From the NCBI GenBank assembly GCA_048201975.1, contig DBFBGQ010000012.1, positions 1-15,831 on the forward strand: a stretch of 15,831 nt of DNA. The letters run 5' to 3'. Position numbers and translations under genes: made by a program. Under the pieces are notes generated by a model. The model saw only the letters and a program-made list of their open reading frames with translations, had not been told where the DNA came from and did not search any database. Shown here in pieces: positions 6,600 to 13,940 of this stretch (position 1 is the stretch's first letter; every line of letters starts with the position of its first letter). This stretch comes from Egerieenecus sp048201975 (GTDB lineage: Bacteria > Bacillota > Clostridia > Christensenellales > Aristaeellaceae).

Positions 6600-8405
6600 T
6601 TGGATGCGCTACGATCCAATCCTTTGCGGACCCGGGCCGATCTAGCCCGGGCCGCGGCGGAGATCATTCGCCCCACCCTTTCCTGCCTCAGCCCCGGCAA
6701 AGCCCGCATGATCGCCGGCTACGGCTCCGCCCACTACGCCGAGGATGTGGCGGGCATGGAGGGCTTTTCCCGCGTGCTGTGGGCGCTGATTCCGTTGATG
6801 GCCGGCGGCTGCCCGGAGGCGGACGCCTTCTGGCCCCTGTGGCGGGAAGGGCTTGCCCACGGCGTGGACCCGGAAAACCAGGAATACTGGGGGGATATCG
6901 GGGACTTTGACCAGCGCATGGTGGAAATGGCCGCGCTGGGGGTGGGGCTCTGCCTGGCGCCTGAACGCTTCTACGGGGAGCTTCCGCCCTGCCGTCAGGC
7001 GGACCTGTGCCGTTGGCTGGGACAGATCAACGCCTATGACATGCCCAAGAACAACTGGCGCTTTTTCCGCATCCTGGTAAACCTGGGCCTGCGCCGGGTG
7101 GGCCAGCCCGTGGACGAAGAGCGCATGCAGGAGGACCTGGCGCTGCTGGAAAGCCACTATGTGGGCGACGGCTGGTACTTTGACAAGGCCACCCAGCGGG
7201 ACTACTACACCCTGTGGGGCTTCCATTTCTACAGCCTGATTTACGCGGCGGTGATGGGCCGGGAAGACCCGGAGCGGTGCGCCCGGTTTGTGGAGCGCGC
7301 ACAGCGAATCGCTCCCCGGTTCGCCTGCTGGTTCGACGGTGCGGGCCGCGCTCTCCCCTATGGCCGCAGCCTCACCTACCGCTTTGCTCAGAGCTCCTTC
7401 TGGGCGGCCATGGCCTTTGCCGGGGTCACCGCGGAAGGGCTGGGCTGGGGGGAAATCAAGGGCCTGCTGCTGCGCAACCTGCGCGCCTGGCTCCAGCTGC
7501 CCATCTTCGACCGCAGCGGCCTGCTCACGGTGGGCTACGGCTACCCCAACCTGTGCATCTCCGAGGGCTACAATGCCCCCGGCTCCCCCTACTGGGGGCT
7601 GAAGGCCTTCTTTGCCCTGGCGCTGCCGGAGGATCATCCCTTCTGGCAGGCGGAGGAAAAGCCCTACGCGCCGCCCCTCCGCTTCCTGGACAGGCACGTG
7701 CGCCTACTGCTCACCCGGGATGCGGAAAACCGGCAGGTGGTAGCCTATACCGCGGGAAACCACGCCTACGAGCACATGCACGAGGACGAGAAATACGAAA
7801 AGTTCGCCTACTCCACCCACTTTGCCTTCTCCGTGGTCAAGGAAGCCTCCACCCTGCAAAAGGGAGCTTATGACTCCATGCTGGCGGTGAAGCGCCAGGG
7901 CCGGGATCTGTGGCATGCCCGCAGCGGCTGCGAAAGCTTCACCCTGGAGGAGGATCAGCTGCGCTTCATCTGGCGGCCCATGGAGGGCGTGACCATCCGC
8001 ACGGCCATCGCGCCGCTGGGCATGTGGCACGTGCGCAAGCATGTGATCCATAGCGAATATCCCCTGGAGGCCGCGGAAGGCGCCTTTGCCGTACCCAAGG
8101 ATTGGGCGGGAGCGCGCCCCTGCGACCGGATCCGCAGCCGGCAGGCGGCGGAGGCAGGCTTTGCCGCGGCCTACGGCCAGCGGGGTTCCAGCGCCATCTA
8201 CGCCTTGACAGGCTACGCGGAGGGCCAGGTCATTCAGGTGGAGTGCAACACCAATCTGACGCATCCCCGCACGGTGCTCCCCACCCTGCTGGCGCAGCTG
8301 CCGCCAGGGGAAAGCACGCTATGCTGCGCCGTCTTCTGCGATACCGGCGCCATGCTCCCCGACCAAATTCCACAGGAGGTGCTTGACATTGCCCATGGAC
8401 TATAA
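6600..8405 (+). CDS. DUF2264 domain-containing protein, probable carbohydrate-active enzyme
   Basis: The 601-residue product matches what I know of DUF2264 (PF10022), a family with an alpha-barrel fold found in polysaccharide utilisation loci. Some members have, I believe, been assigned beta-glucuronidase-type activity; its reaction here is not proved. Conserved blocks include NPLRTRADL near the N terminus, NNWRFFRILVNLGLRR (about 151), DYYTLWGFHFYSLIYA (about 201), PYGRSLTYRFAQSSFW (about 253) and GYGYPNLCISEGYNAPGSPY (about 312). There is no signal peptide, so it should be cytoplasmic. Start is uncertain: TTG at 6600 has GAGG nine bases ahead and begins MDALRSNPLRTR; the in-frame ATG at 6585 lacks a ribosome binding site. 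The C-terminal 250 residues probably form the usual beta-sandwich extension. Its 3' end overlaps the GH88 gene, so the two are translationally coupled. Confidence 0.82.
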   Translation: MDALRSNPLRTRADLARAAAEIIRPTLSCLSPGKARMIAGYGSAHYAEDVAGMEGFSRVLWALIPLMAGGCPEADAFWPLWREGLAHGVDPENQEYWGDIGDFDQRMVEMAALGVGLCLAPERFYGELPPCRQADLCRWLGQINAYDMPKNNWRFFRILVNLGLRRVGQPVDEERMQEDLALLESHYVGDGWYFDKATQRDYYTLWGFHFYSLIYAAVMGREDPERCARFVERAQRIAPRFACWFDGAGRALPYGRSLTYRFAQSSFWAAMAFAGVTAEGLGWGEIKGLLLRNLRAWLQLPIFDRSGLLTVGYGYPNLCISEGYNAPGSPYWGLKAFFALALPEDHPFWQAEEKPYAPPLRFLDRHVRLLLTRDAENRQVVAYTAGNHAYEHMHEDEKYEKFAYSTHFAFSVVKEASTLQKGAYDSMLAVKRQGRDLWHARSGCESFTLEEDQLRFIWRPMEGVTIRTAIAPLGMWHVRKHVIHSEYPLEAAEGAFAVPKDWAGARPCDRIRSRQAAEAGFAAAYGQRGSSAIYALTGYAEGQVIQVECNTNLTHPRTVLPTLLAQLPPGESTLCCAVFCDTGAMLPDQIPQEVLDIAHGL

Positions 8406-9498
8406 GGCAACCCTGCAACGCGCCGCGGAAAAATTCCGCGCCTCCGCGGCCCTGGCCGCCGCGGAAGGGCTGATTCCCTACAAGAGCGAGGAGGGCCGCT
8501 GGATTCCCTCCCCCTATGACGGCAATAGCTGGTGGACCGGCGGCTTCTGGCCGGGGCTCATGTGGCAGTGCTACGCCGCCACCCAGGACGAGGCCTTCCT
8601 CTGCGAGGCCCGCCGCACGGAGGAACTGCTGACCGCGGAATTCCGCCGCTTCACCTTCCTCAACCATGACGTGGGCTTCATGTATTTGCTCTCCTGCGGC
8701 GCGGACTGGAAGCTCACCGGCGACGCGCAGGCCCACACGGACACCCTGCACGCCGCCAACTTGCTCATGGGTCGGTTCAACCCCGTGGGATATATCCGGG
8801 CCTGGAACGGCCAGACCCAGCTGGGCTACGCCATCATCGACTGCATGATGAACCTCTCCCTGCTGTTCTGGGCGTCCCGGCAGACCCAGGATCCCCGCTT
8901 TGCCAAGGTGGCCGTCCTGCATGCGGACACCTGCGCCCGGGAGTTTCTCCGCCCGGACGGTTCCGTAAGCCACATCATCGAGTTTGACCCTGAAACCGGC
9001 AAGCGGGTGAAGGAGCATCCCGGCCAGGGCTATTGCCTGGGCTCCAGCTGGAGCCGGGGACAGGCCTGGGGGCTGTACGGCTTCACCCTGGCGCACTTGA
9101 ACACACAGGATCCCCGCTACCTGGAGGCGGCGGAGAAAATTGCCGGGTACTTCCTGGCGCACATCCGTCCCGACGGATTGACGGACTGCGATTTCTGCCA
9201 GCCCGCCGGAGAGGAGCGCATCGACAACATCGCCGGAGCCGTGGCAGCCTGCGGGCTGATGGAGCTGGCCAAGCTCACCGGAAAGCAGGCCTACCAGCAG
9301 GGGGCGCTGCGGCTGGTGGACGGCCTGCTGACCCATTGCTGCGACTGGACGCCGGCACGCCTGGGCCTGCTGACCCACTGCACCGCCAGTTATCACGACG
9401 ACGGCGCAGGAAGGCACACCAACATCACCTACGGGGACTACTTCCTGGTGGAGGCGCTGGCCAAGCTCGCCGGATCGGACCCCATGCTCTGGTTATAA
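8389..9498 (+). CDS. Glycoside hydrolase family 88, unsaturated glucuronyl hydrolase
   Basis: GH88 enzymes remove the 4,5-unsaturated uronic acid that polysaccharide lyases leave on oligosaccharides from glycosaminoglycans, gellan or xanthan. They do so by hydrating the double bond. The 369-residue product has no signal peptide and fits the cytoplasmic family length. Visible motifs: NHDVGFM (Asp94), IIDCMMNL (Asp151), His195, HPGQGY (Gln213) and SSWSRGQAWGLYGF (Arg223, Trp227). As I recall, the active-site residues of the Bacillus GL1 enzyme include Asp149, His193, Gln211, Arg221 and Trp225, which correspond after a two-residue offset, so it should be active. TTG at 8389 is favoured because AGGAGG lies 9 bases upstream; the ATG at 8395 is the alternative. 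It overlaps the DUF2264 gene by 17 bases. No transporter, lyase or sugar regulator is next to it. Confidence 0.9.
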   Translation: MPMDYKATLQRAAEKFRASAALAAAEGLIPYKSEEGRWIPSPYDGNSWWTGGFWPGLMWQCYAATQDEAFLCEARRTEELLTAEFRRFTFLNHDVGFMYLLSCGADWKLTGDAQAHTDTLHAANLLMGRFNPVGYIRAWNGQTQLGYAIIDCMMNLSLLFWASRQTQDPRFAKVAVLHADTCAREFLRPDGSVSHIIEFDPETGKRVKEHPGQGYCLGSSWSRGQAWGLYGFTLAHLNTQDPRYLEAAEKIAGYFLAHIRPDGLTDCDFCQPAGEERIDNIAGAVAACGLMELAKLTGKQAYQQGALRLVDGLLTHCCDWTPARLGLLTHCTASYHDDGAGRHTNITYGDYFLVEALAKLAGSDPMLWL

Positions 9499-9503
9499 TC
9501 GCC

Positions 9504-9537
9504 GTCCCGGGGCCGTGCCAGGCTCCGGGGCTTTTTT
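9504..9537 (+). terminator. Rho-independent terminator after the GH88 gene
   Basis: An 11-bp GC-rich stem (9504-9514 with 9521-9531, two G-T wobbles) around a six-base loop GTGCCA is followed at once by TTTTTT (9532-9537). It closes the DUF2264-GH88 unit six bases after the stop codon and separates it from the next operon. Confidence 0.9.
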
Positions 9538-9555
9538 CCGTGGCGGTCGGCAAAC

Positions 9556-9573
9556 ATGACACACTGCTGTCCC
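9556..9573 (+). promoter_or_regulatory. Putative operator of the WYL regulator operon
   Basis: ATGACA and TGTCCC flank CACTGC, with the GACA (9558-9561) and TGTC (9568-9571) arms forming a 4-bp inverted repeat 40 bases before the regulator start. A weak -10-like TATGCT lies at 9584-9589, with no good -35 at standard distance (ACACTG at 9561-9566 is the closest). An operator overlapping the -35 region of an activator- or autorepressor-controlled promoter is a reasonable guess, not more. Confidence 0.35.
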
Positions 9574-9610
9574 GCCCATGCGCTATGCTGGTGGCAAAGG
9601 AGGGGCATTC

Positions 9611-10561
9611 ATGAAGATCGACCGGCTCATCGGCATTCTGGCGCTGCTATTGCAGCAGGAGCGGGTCACGGCGCCCCAGCTGGCCCGCACCTTCGAGGTT
9701 TCCCGGCGGACCATCCATCGGGATGTGGAGACCCTGTGCAAGGCGGGCATTCCCCTGGTAACCGCCCAGGGGCAGGGCGGCGGCATCTCCATCATGGCGG
9801 GGTACCGAATCGACAGCACGCTGCTCACCTCCGGGGACATGCAGGCCATTCTGGCGGGGCTGCGCAGCCTGGACAGCGTCAGCGGCACCAACCGGTATGC
9901 CCAGCTGATGGAGAAGCTCTCCGCCGGCTCCTCCACCCTGATGCCCGGCAGTCAGAACCTGCTCATCGACCTATCCTCCTGGTACAAGGATTCCCTGGCC
10001 CCGAAGATCGAGCGCATCCGGCAGGCCATGGATGACTGCCGGGAGCTGTCCTTCGCCTATTATGCCCCCGGCGGCAATTCCCATCGGGTCATTGAGCCCT
10101 ATTACCTGGTCTTCCACTGGTCCAGCTGGTATGTGTGGGGCTATTGCAGCCAGCGGAAGGACTACCGCCTTTTCAAGCTCAACCGCATGGCGGAGCTGGC
10201 GCTGGGCCCGGCCTTTGCCAAGCGTTCCGCGCCCCTGCCGGACCTGTCGGACCAGCGTGTTTTCCCCGGGGGCATTCAGGTGAAGGCGCTGTTCGATCCC
10301 GCCTGCAAGTGGCGGCTGGTGGAAGAGTTCGGGGAGGAATGCTACCAGGCGCAGCCGGACGGCCGGCTGCTCTTTCAGTGGGAATATACCTACCCGGAAA
10401 ACCTGCTTACCTGGCTGATGACCTTTCGGGATCAGGTGGAGGTGCTGGAGCCCCGGGCCCTGCGGCAGGAAATCGCCAATGCCTGCCGCCGGATGCTCCG
10501 CCGCTACATGGCCGACACGGAAAGCCCCTCCCCCGGCGCCACGGAAACAGACGACACATAA
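9611..10561 (+). CDS. YafY-family transcriptional regulator (HTH + WYL domain)
   Basis: The 316-residue protein has a DeoR-like winged helix at residues 1-60 (QQERVTAPQLARTFEVSRRT, then the recognition helix TIHRDVETL and GQGGGISI). A WYL ligand-binding domain follows at about 140-205 (VIEPYYLVFHWSSWYVWGYC, with DYRLFKLNRM), and then a C-terminal WCX extension. WYL proteins bind nucleic acids or small ligands and control stress, DNA-damage or defence genes. The start ATG at 9611 follows AAAGGAGGGG by 6 bases; longer in-frame starts lack this. It is the first gene of a compact operon and ends 14 bases before the next gene, so autoregulation together with regulation of the two downstream genes is likely. 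Confidence 0.9.
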   Translation: MKIDRLIGILALLLQQERVTAPQLARTFEVSRRTIHRDVETLCKAGIPLVTAQGQGGGISIMAGYRIDSTLLTSGDMQAILAGLRSLDSVSGTNRYAQLMEKLSAGSSTLMPGSQNLLIDLSSWYKDSLAPKIERIRQAMDDCRELSFAYYAPGGNSHRVIEPYYLVFHWSSWYVWGYCSQRKDYRLFKLNRMAELALGPAFAKRSAPLPDLSDQRVFPGGIQVKALFDPACKWRLVEEFGEECYQAQPDGRLLFQWEYTYPENLLTWLMTFRDQVEVLEPRALRQEIANACRRMLRRYMADTESPSPGATETDDT

Positions 10562-10575
10562 GGAGAGATGCACGC

Positions 10576-11205
10576 ATGCGCTATCCCTGGCTGGACGCTT
10601 ACCTGCTGCGCAAACGCAGCGTAACCAAGGACCTGCAACCCGACTGGAACTGGATCCGCTACCATGTGGGCGGGCGGATGTTTGCCGCCGTCTGCCTGGA
10701 CAAGGAGAACATCCCCTATTACATCACCCTGAAGCTGGATCCCCTGGAAGGCGAACTGCTCCGGAAACAGTATGCGGACATCGTTCCCGGCTTCTACTGC
10801 GACAAGGTCCACTGGAATTCCGTCAAGCCTGACGGCCAGGTGCCGGACCAGCTGCTGCAACGCATGCTGGATCAATCCTACCACCTGGTGCTGGCAGGTT
10901 TCAGCCGCAAGCGCCAGCGGGAGATTCTTGGCCTGAGCAGCTGTGGAGCGGACTGCGCCGCCTGCGACGCCTATCCTGGCCAGTGTCCGGGCTGCAACGC
11001 CTGCCAGGGCAAGGTGTTCCACGCGCCCAAGGGCAAAGCCTGCCCCCTGTATGCCTGCGCGGTACACAAGCATCGCCTGGCCACCTGCGCCGCCTGCGCG
11101 GAATTGCCCTGCGACCTGTGGCGCGCCACCCGCGACCCAGCCCTGTCCGACGAAGGCTTCCAGAACTCCATCCGTGACCGCGTTCGCCGCCTCCAGGAGA
11201 TTTGA
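10576..11205 (+). CDS. MmcQ/YjbR-like domain fused to a Cys-rich DUF3795-like domain
   Basis: The 209-residue product has two parts. Residues 1-115 resemble the MmcQ/YjbR (CyaY-like fold) family: DWNWIRYHVGGRMFAAV, YYITLKLDPLEGELLRKQY, HWNSVKPDG and a helix ending in AGFSRKRQREI. Residues 120-209 contain eleven cysteines in CGADCAACDAYPGQCPGC, NACQGK, ACPLYACAVHKH and TCAACAELPC, the pattern of DUF3795 zinc- or metal-binding domains. The molecular function of both families is not established; MmcQ/YjbR members are often called DNA-binding on fold grounds only. The ATG at 10576 follows AAGGAG by about 10 bases. It is cotranscribed with the WYL regulator upstream and the GyrI-like gene 21 bases downstream. 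The cysteine-rich half could sense metal, redox state or a ligand (inference). Confidence 0.82.
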   Translation: MRYPWLDAYLLRKRSVTKDLQPDWNWIRYHVGGRMFAAVCLDKENIPYYITLKLDPLEGELLRKQYADIVPGFYCDKVHWNSVKPDGQVPDQLLQRMLDQSYHLVLAGFSRKRQREILGLSSCGADCAACDAYPGQCPGCNACQGKVFHAPKGKACPLYACAVHKHRLATCAACAELPCDLWRATRDPALSDEGFQNSIRDRVRRLQEI

Positions 11206-11226
11206 TGCAGGGAAAGGAGCTGTCCC

Positions 11227-11865
11227 ATGGCCTTCGACTACAAAAAAGCATACCAGGACCTGTACCTCCCGCCCCGGCAGCCGCAGATCATCGCCGTGCC
11301 GCCCATGACCTTTCTGGCGGTGCGGGGAGAGGGCGATCCCAACGCCCCCGACGGCGCCTATCAGCAAGCCCTGCGCCTGCTCTACGCCGTGGCTTTCACC
11401 ATCAAGATGAGCAAGCTCCACAAAGCCATCGACGGCTATTTCGACTATGTGATGCCGCCCCTGGAGGGCCTGTGGTGGCAGCCGGGGAGCGATACAATGG
11501 ACCTCCGGCACAAAGACGGGCTTTGCTGGATCTCCATGATTCGCCTGCCGGATTTTGTCACCCCGGAGGTGTTCGCCTGGGCCGTATCGGAGGCCGCGGC
11601 CAGGAAGGGCGGCGACTTTTCCCCGGTGACCTTCTTCCCCTATGCGGAGGGGCTCTGCGTGCAATGCCTGCACCTGGGCCCCTACGACTGCGAACCAGAA
11701 ACCCTGCGCTCCATGGACGCCTACGCGGCCGGTCAAGGCTACCGGGTGGATCTGGGCGCGGCGCGCTTTCACCATGAGATCTACCTGGGCGATCCCCGCC
11801 GCTGCAAGCCGGAACGTCTGAAAACCGTGCTACGGCATCCGCTGCGGCCGGCGGGTACGCCTTGA
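11227..11865 (+). CDS. GyrI-like (SbmC/Rob C-terminal fold) small-molecule-binding protein
   Basis: The 212-residue product opens MAFDYKKAYQDLYLP and contains PQIIAVPPMTFLAVRGEGDP, YAVAFTIKMSK, YFDYVMPPLEGLWW, WISMIRLPDFVTPEVF, EGLCVQCLHLGPYDCEPETL and FHHEIYLGDPRRCKPERLKT. These are conserved blocks of stand-alone GyrI-like proteins of Firmicutes. The fold binds hydrophobic or cationic small molecules; some members hydrolyse cyclopropanoid genotoxins, and the Glu of HHEIYL is typical of the pocket. It has no DNA-binding domain. The ATG follows GGAAAGGAGC by 6 bases. It is the third gene of the WYL operon, which suggests it binds, buffers or detoxifies the compound the regulator responds to (inference). 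Confidence 0.9.
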   Translation: MAFDYKKAYQDLYLPPRQPQIIAVPPMTFLAVRGEGDPNAPDGAYQQALRLLYAVAFTIKMSKLHKAIDGYFDYVMPPLEGLWWQPGSDTMDLRHKDGLCWISMIRLPDFVTPEVFAWAVSEAAARKGGDFSPVTFFPYAEGLCVQCLHLGPYDCEPETLRSMDAYAAGQGYRVDLGAARFHHEIYLGDPRRCKPERLKTVLRHPLRPAGTP

Positions 11866-11880
11866 CCCATCCACAAACGA

Positions 11881-11917
11881 GCGGCGCCAGGGAGCTTCCT
11901 GCCCTGGCGCCGCTTTG
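11881..11917. terminator. Bidirectional rho-independent terminator
   Basis: A perfect 12-bp stem, GCGGCGCCAGGG with CCCTGGCGCCGC, encloses a nine-base loop. On the plus strand it is followed by TTTGTAT and ends the WYL operon; on the minus strand it is followed by TCGTTTGT and lies 15 bases after the stop of the convergent membrane-protein gene. It serves both. Confidence 0.88.
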
Positions 11918-11927
11918 TATCCATGGT

Positions 11928-12986
11928 TCACACCGTGGAAGGGTCCGAATCCATCGCCTTTTTGCCCGCTTTCTTCTCCGGCCGGAAGCCACGCCATACG
12001 GTGGTGACCGCGCCAAGAATCAGCGTGATGTAGTAGGTAAAAAACCGCCACAACAGCAGCGCCATCAGGCGGATGCCGTCCGGGAAGAGCCCCGAGAAAT
12101 ACAGCGCAAATATGCCCTCCTGCGCCCCGGAAGCGCCAGGCAGCGGCGCATATGCCGCGCTCACATACAGCAGCACCGCCAGGGTGATGATCTGCCAATA
12201 ACCCGCCTCCGTGAGCTCAAATCCTCGATAGATGAAAAAGGTCACCGTCATCAGGCACAGCAGCTGCACCGTGGCCATGGCCAGCTGTGCCAGCAGTTCC
12301 ATGGGCCTGCGCCGCAGGGACATAACGCTGCTGTGAAAGGTATCCAGCACATCCTCGCACTTGGTCATCACCGCATCGGGATTTTTGCACAGATGCAGCC
12401 GCACCGCCAGGCGAATGCATAGCTTGATGATCCACCACACCAAGCGCTTGTTCACGGCCATGAGCAGCACCAGGCATACGGAAATATCGTTATAGATGTA
12501 GCCAAAGATGAGTATCCAGATATTCGACCCCAGCTGCTCGGCTACATATCCCCCGTAGAGAATCCACAGCAGCGTGCTCAGGATCATCAGCATGAACTGG
12601 AAGCAGAAAAACTTCACCGTCAGCGCCGAGGTTCCAATGCCGATGGGCACGTCTTTTTTCGTCAGGTAATACACCTGCATGGGCTGTCCGCCCGTAGCGC
12701 CGGGGGTGATATTGCTGTAATACGCGCCGCAGATGCTTACATACAGCGCATAGCGCACGGTAATGGGATACCCTTGCCGCTTGAGATAGTAATATATGGA
12801 AAGCGCGTCCGACATGATAAAGCCCATATAGGCCAGCGCACAGTAAATCAGCCACTTGGGCGAAACGCTTTTCAGCGCGGTAATCGCGTCGCCCATTTCC
12901 TGACCATTCACACCGATGAGCAGCACGATGGCCAGTGTGCCAAAAATCAGTGCAAAATTCAGAATCTTCTTCGTCCGAGGCTTCAT
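11928..12986 (-). CDS. Lysylphosphatidylglycerol synthase-type membrane protein (flippase-like, no synthase domain)
   Basis: The 352-residue hydrophobic protein has about eight membrane segments. It carries the two signatures of the LPG_synthase_TM (UPF0104) family: YYSNITPGATGGQPMQVYYL in the middle and APLPGASGAQEGIFALYF near the C terminus. This corresponds to the flippase half of MprF. The cytosolic DUF2156 lysyltransferase domain is absent, so it is probably a lipid or polyprenyl-linked substrate translocase in the inner membrane, substrate unknown. The charged tail (RPEKKAGKKAM) should be cytoplasmic. The ATG at 12986 follows GGGAGGG by only a few bases. It has its own promoter and converges on the WYL operon terminator; it is not part of the ribosomal operon upstream, which ends at a terminator. 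Confidence 0.88.
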   Translation of the reverse strand: MKPRTKKILNFALIFGTLAIVLLIGVNGQEMGDAITALKSVSPKWLIYCALAYMGFIMSDALSIYYYLKRQGYPITVRYALYVSICGAYYSNITPGATGGQPMQVYYLTKKDVPIGIGTSALTVKFFCFQFMLMILSTLLWILYGGYVAEQLGSNIWILIFGYIYNDISVCLVLLMAVNKRLVWWIIKLCIRLAVRLHLCKNPDAVMTKCEDVLDTFHSSVMSLRRRPMELLAQLAMATVQLLCLMTVTFFIYRGFELTEAGYWQIITLAVLLYVSAAYAPLPGASGAQEGIFALYFSGLFPDGIRLMALLLWRFFTYYITLILGAVTTVWRGFRPEKKAGKKAMDSDPSTV

Positions 12987-13018
12987 AGGCCCTCCCGAGA
13001 TTGCTTCACATTCGGTTT

Positions 13019-13048
13019 AGTATATCACATTCCCCCGCTTTTCCGCAA
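13019..13048 (-). promoter_or_regulatory. Promoter of the flippase-like gene
   Basis: On the minus strand TTGCGG (13043-13048) is 18 bases from TATACT (13019-13024), a good -10 with a partial -35. It sits between the rplA terminator and the start at 12986, giving a leader of about 25-30 bases. Confidence 0.6.
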
Positions 13049-13097
13049 GGGTTTCCCCCCTTGGCGAAAGGTTAGAAAATGCTGTAAAAATCGCCAG

Positions 13098-13132
13098 AAA
13101 AAAGCGCGCCCCGGATGAACTCTGAGGCGCGC
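13098..13132 (-). terminator. Rho-independent terminator after rplA
   Basis: On the minus strand GCGCGCC (13126-13132) pairs with GGCGCGC (13104-13110) and runs directly into TTTTTT (13098-13103). It lies 15 bases past the rplA stop and ends the tuf/rpmG-rplA transcript. Confidence 0.85.
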
Positions 13133-13147
13133 CTGGCAAATGAGCAA

Positions 13148-13837
13148 TCAGAACTTCAGCGGATTCACACGGACGGAGGGGCCCATGGTGCTGCTCAGGT
13201 ACAGGGACTTCACATACGTGCCCTTGGCAGCGGCGGGCTTCGCCTTGATGATGGCGTCCATCAGCGCGTTCAGGTTCTCCACCAGCTTCTGCTGGCCAAA
13301 GGAAACCTTGCCGATGGGGCAGTGCACAATGGCGGTCTTGTCCACGCGGTACTCCACCTTACCGGCTTTGATGTCGGTAATGGCCTTGGTCACGTCCATG
13401 GTAACCGTGCCGCTCTTGGGGTTGGGCATCAGGCCCTTCGGGCCCAGGATACGGCCGATGCGGCCCACCAGGCCCATCATGTCGGGGGTGGCCACGCAGA
13501 CGTCAAACCCGAACCAGTTCTCCTGCTGGATCTTGGCGATCATTTCCTCAGCGCCCACGAAATCCGCGCCGGCGGCCTCGGCCTCCTTGGCCTTGTCGCC
13601 CTTGGCAATGACCAGCACGCGGATGGTGCGGCCCGTACCATGGGGCAGCACCACAGCGCCACGGACCTGCTGGTCCGCGTGGCGAGGATCAACGCCCAGG
13701 CGAACGGAAATCTCGACGGTCTCGTCAAACTTGGCCTTGCTGGTCTTCAGCACCAGGTCGGCGGCCTCTTCAGGGTCATACTGCTTCAGGGCTTCGATCA
13801 GCTTTGCGCTGTCGGTATACTTCTTGCCATGCTTCAT
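13148..13837 (-). CDS. rplA: 50S ribosomal protein L1
   Basis: L1 binds the 23S rRNA stalk that guides E-site tRNA release and, when free, represses its own operon by binding the mRNA. The 229-residue product has normal length, starting MKHGKKYTDSAK, with RGAVVLPHGTGRTIRVLV, ILGPKGLMPNPKSGTV and GKVEYRVDKTAIVHCPIGKV typical of the two L1 domains and ending VRVNPLKF. The ATG at 13837 has GGGAGGAAAG upstream at good spacing, so an in-frame GTG six codons upstream is not used. It follows rplK after 103 bases and is the last gene of the transcript, as a terminator follows instead of rplJ. Confidence 0.97.
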   Translation of the reverse strand: MKHGKKYTDSAKLIEALKQYDPEEAADLVLKTSKAKFDETVEISVRLGVDPRHADQQVRGAVVLPHGTGRTIRVLVIAKGDKAKEAEAAGADFVGAEEMIAKIQQENWFGFDVCVATPDMMGLVGRIGRILGPKGLMPNPKSGTVTMDVTKAITDIKAGKVEYRVDKTAIVHCPIGKVSFGQQKLVENLNALMDAIIKAKPAAAKGTYVKSLYLSSTMGPSVRVNPLKF

Positions 13838-13891
13838 GATATTCTTTCCTCCCATGTGGTATTAGCGGCGCTTCGTCCTCCCACATTGATC

Positions 13892-13906
13892 GGGGGTCTT
13901 GCCCCC
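13892..13906 (-). other. Small GC hairpin between rplK and rplA
   Basis: On the minus strand GGGGG pairs with CCCCC around five bases in the 103-base rplK-rplA gap. No T-run follows. It may tune rplA translation or mRNA stability; nothing more can be said. Confidence 0.3.
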
Positions 13907-13940
13907 AGGATCCGGAACCTAAGCGCTCCGGCTCTTCGCG

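Noticed and set aside
8230..9417. A 395-codon frame on the minus strand opposite the GH88 and DUF2264 genes
   Set aside because: It is a compositional shadow of genes with clear family motifs and has no start context or recognisable domain. The same holds for the long frames opposite 6642-7697 and 10504-11775.
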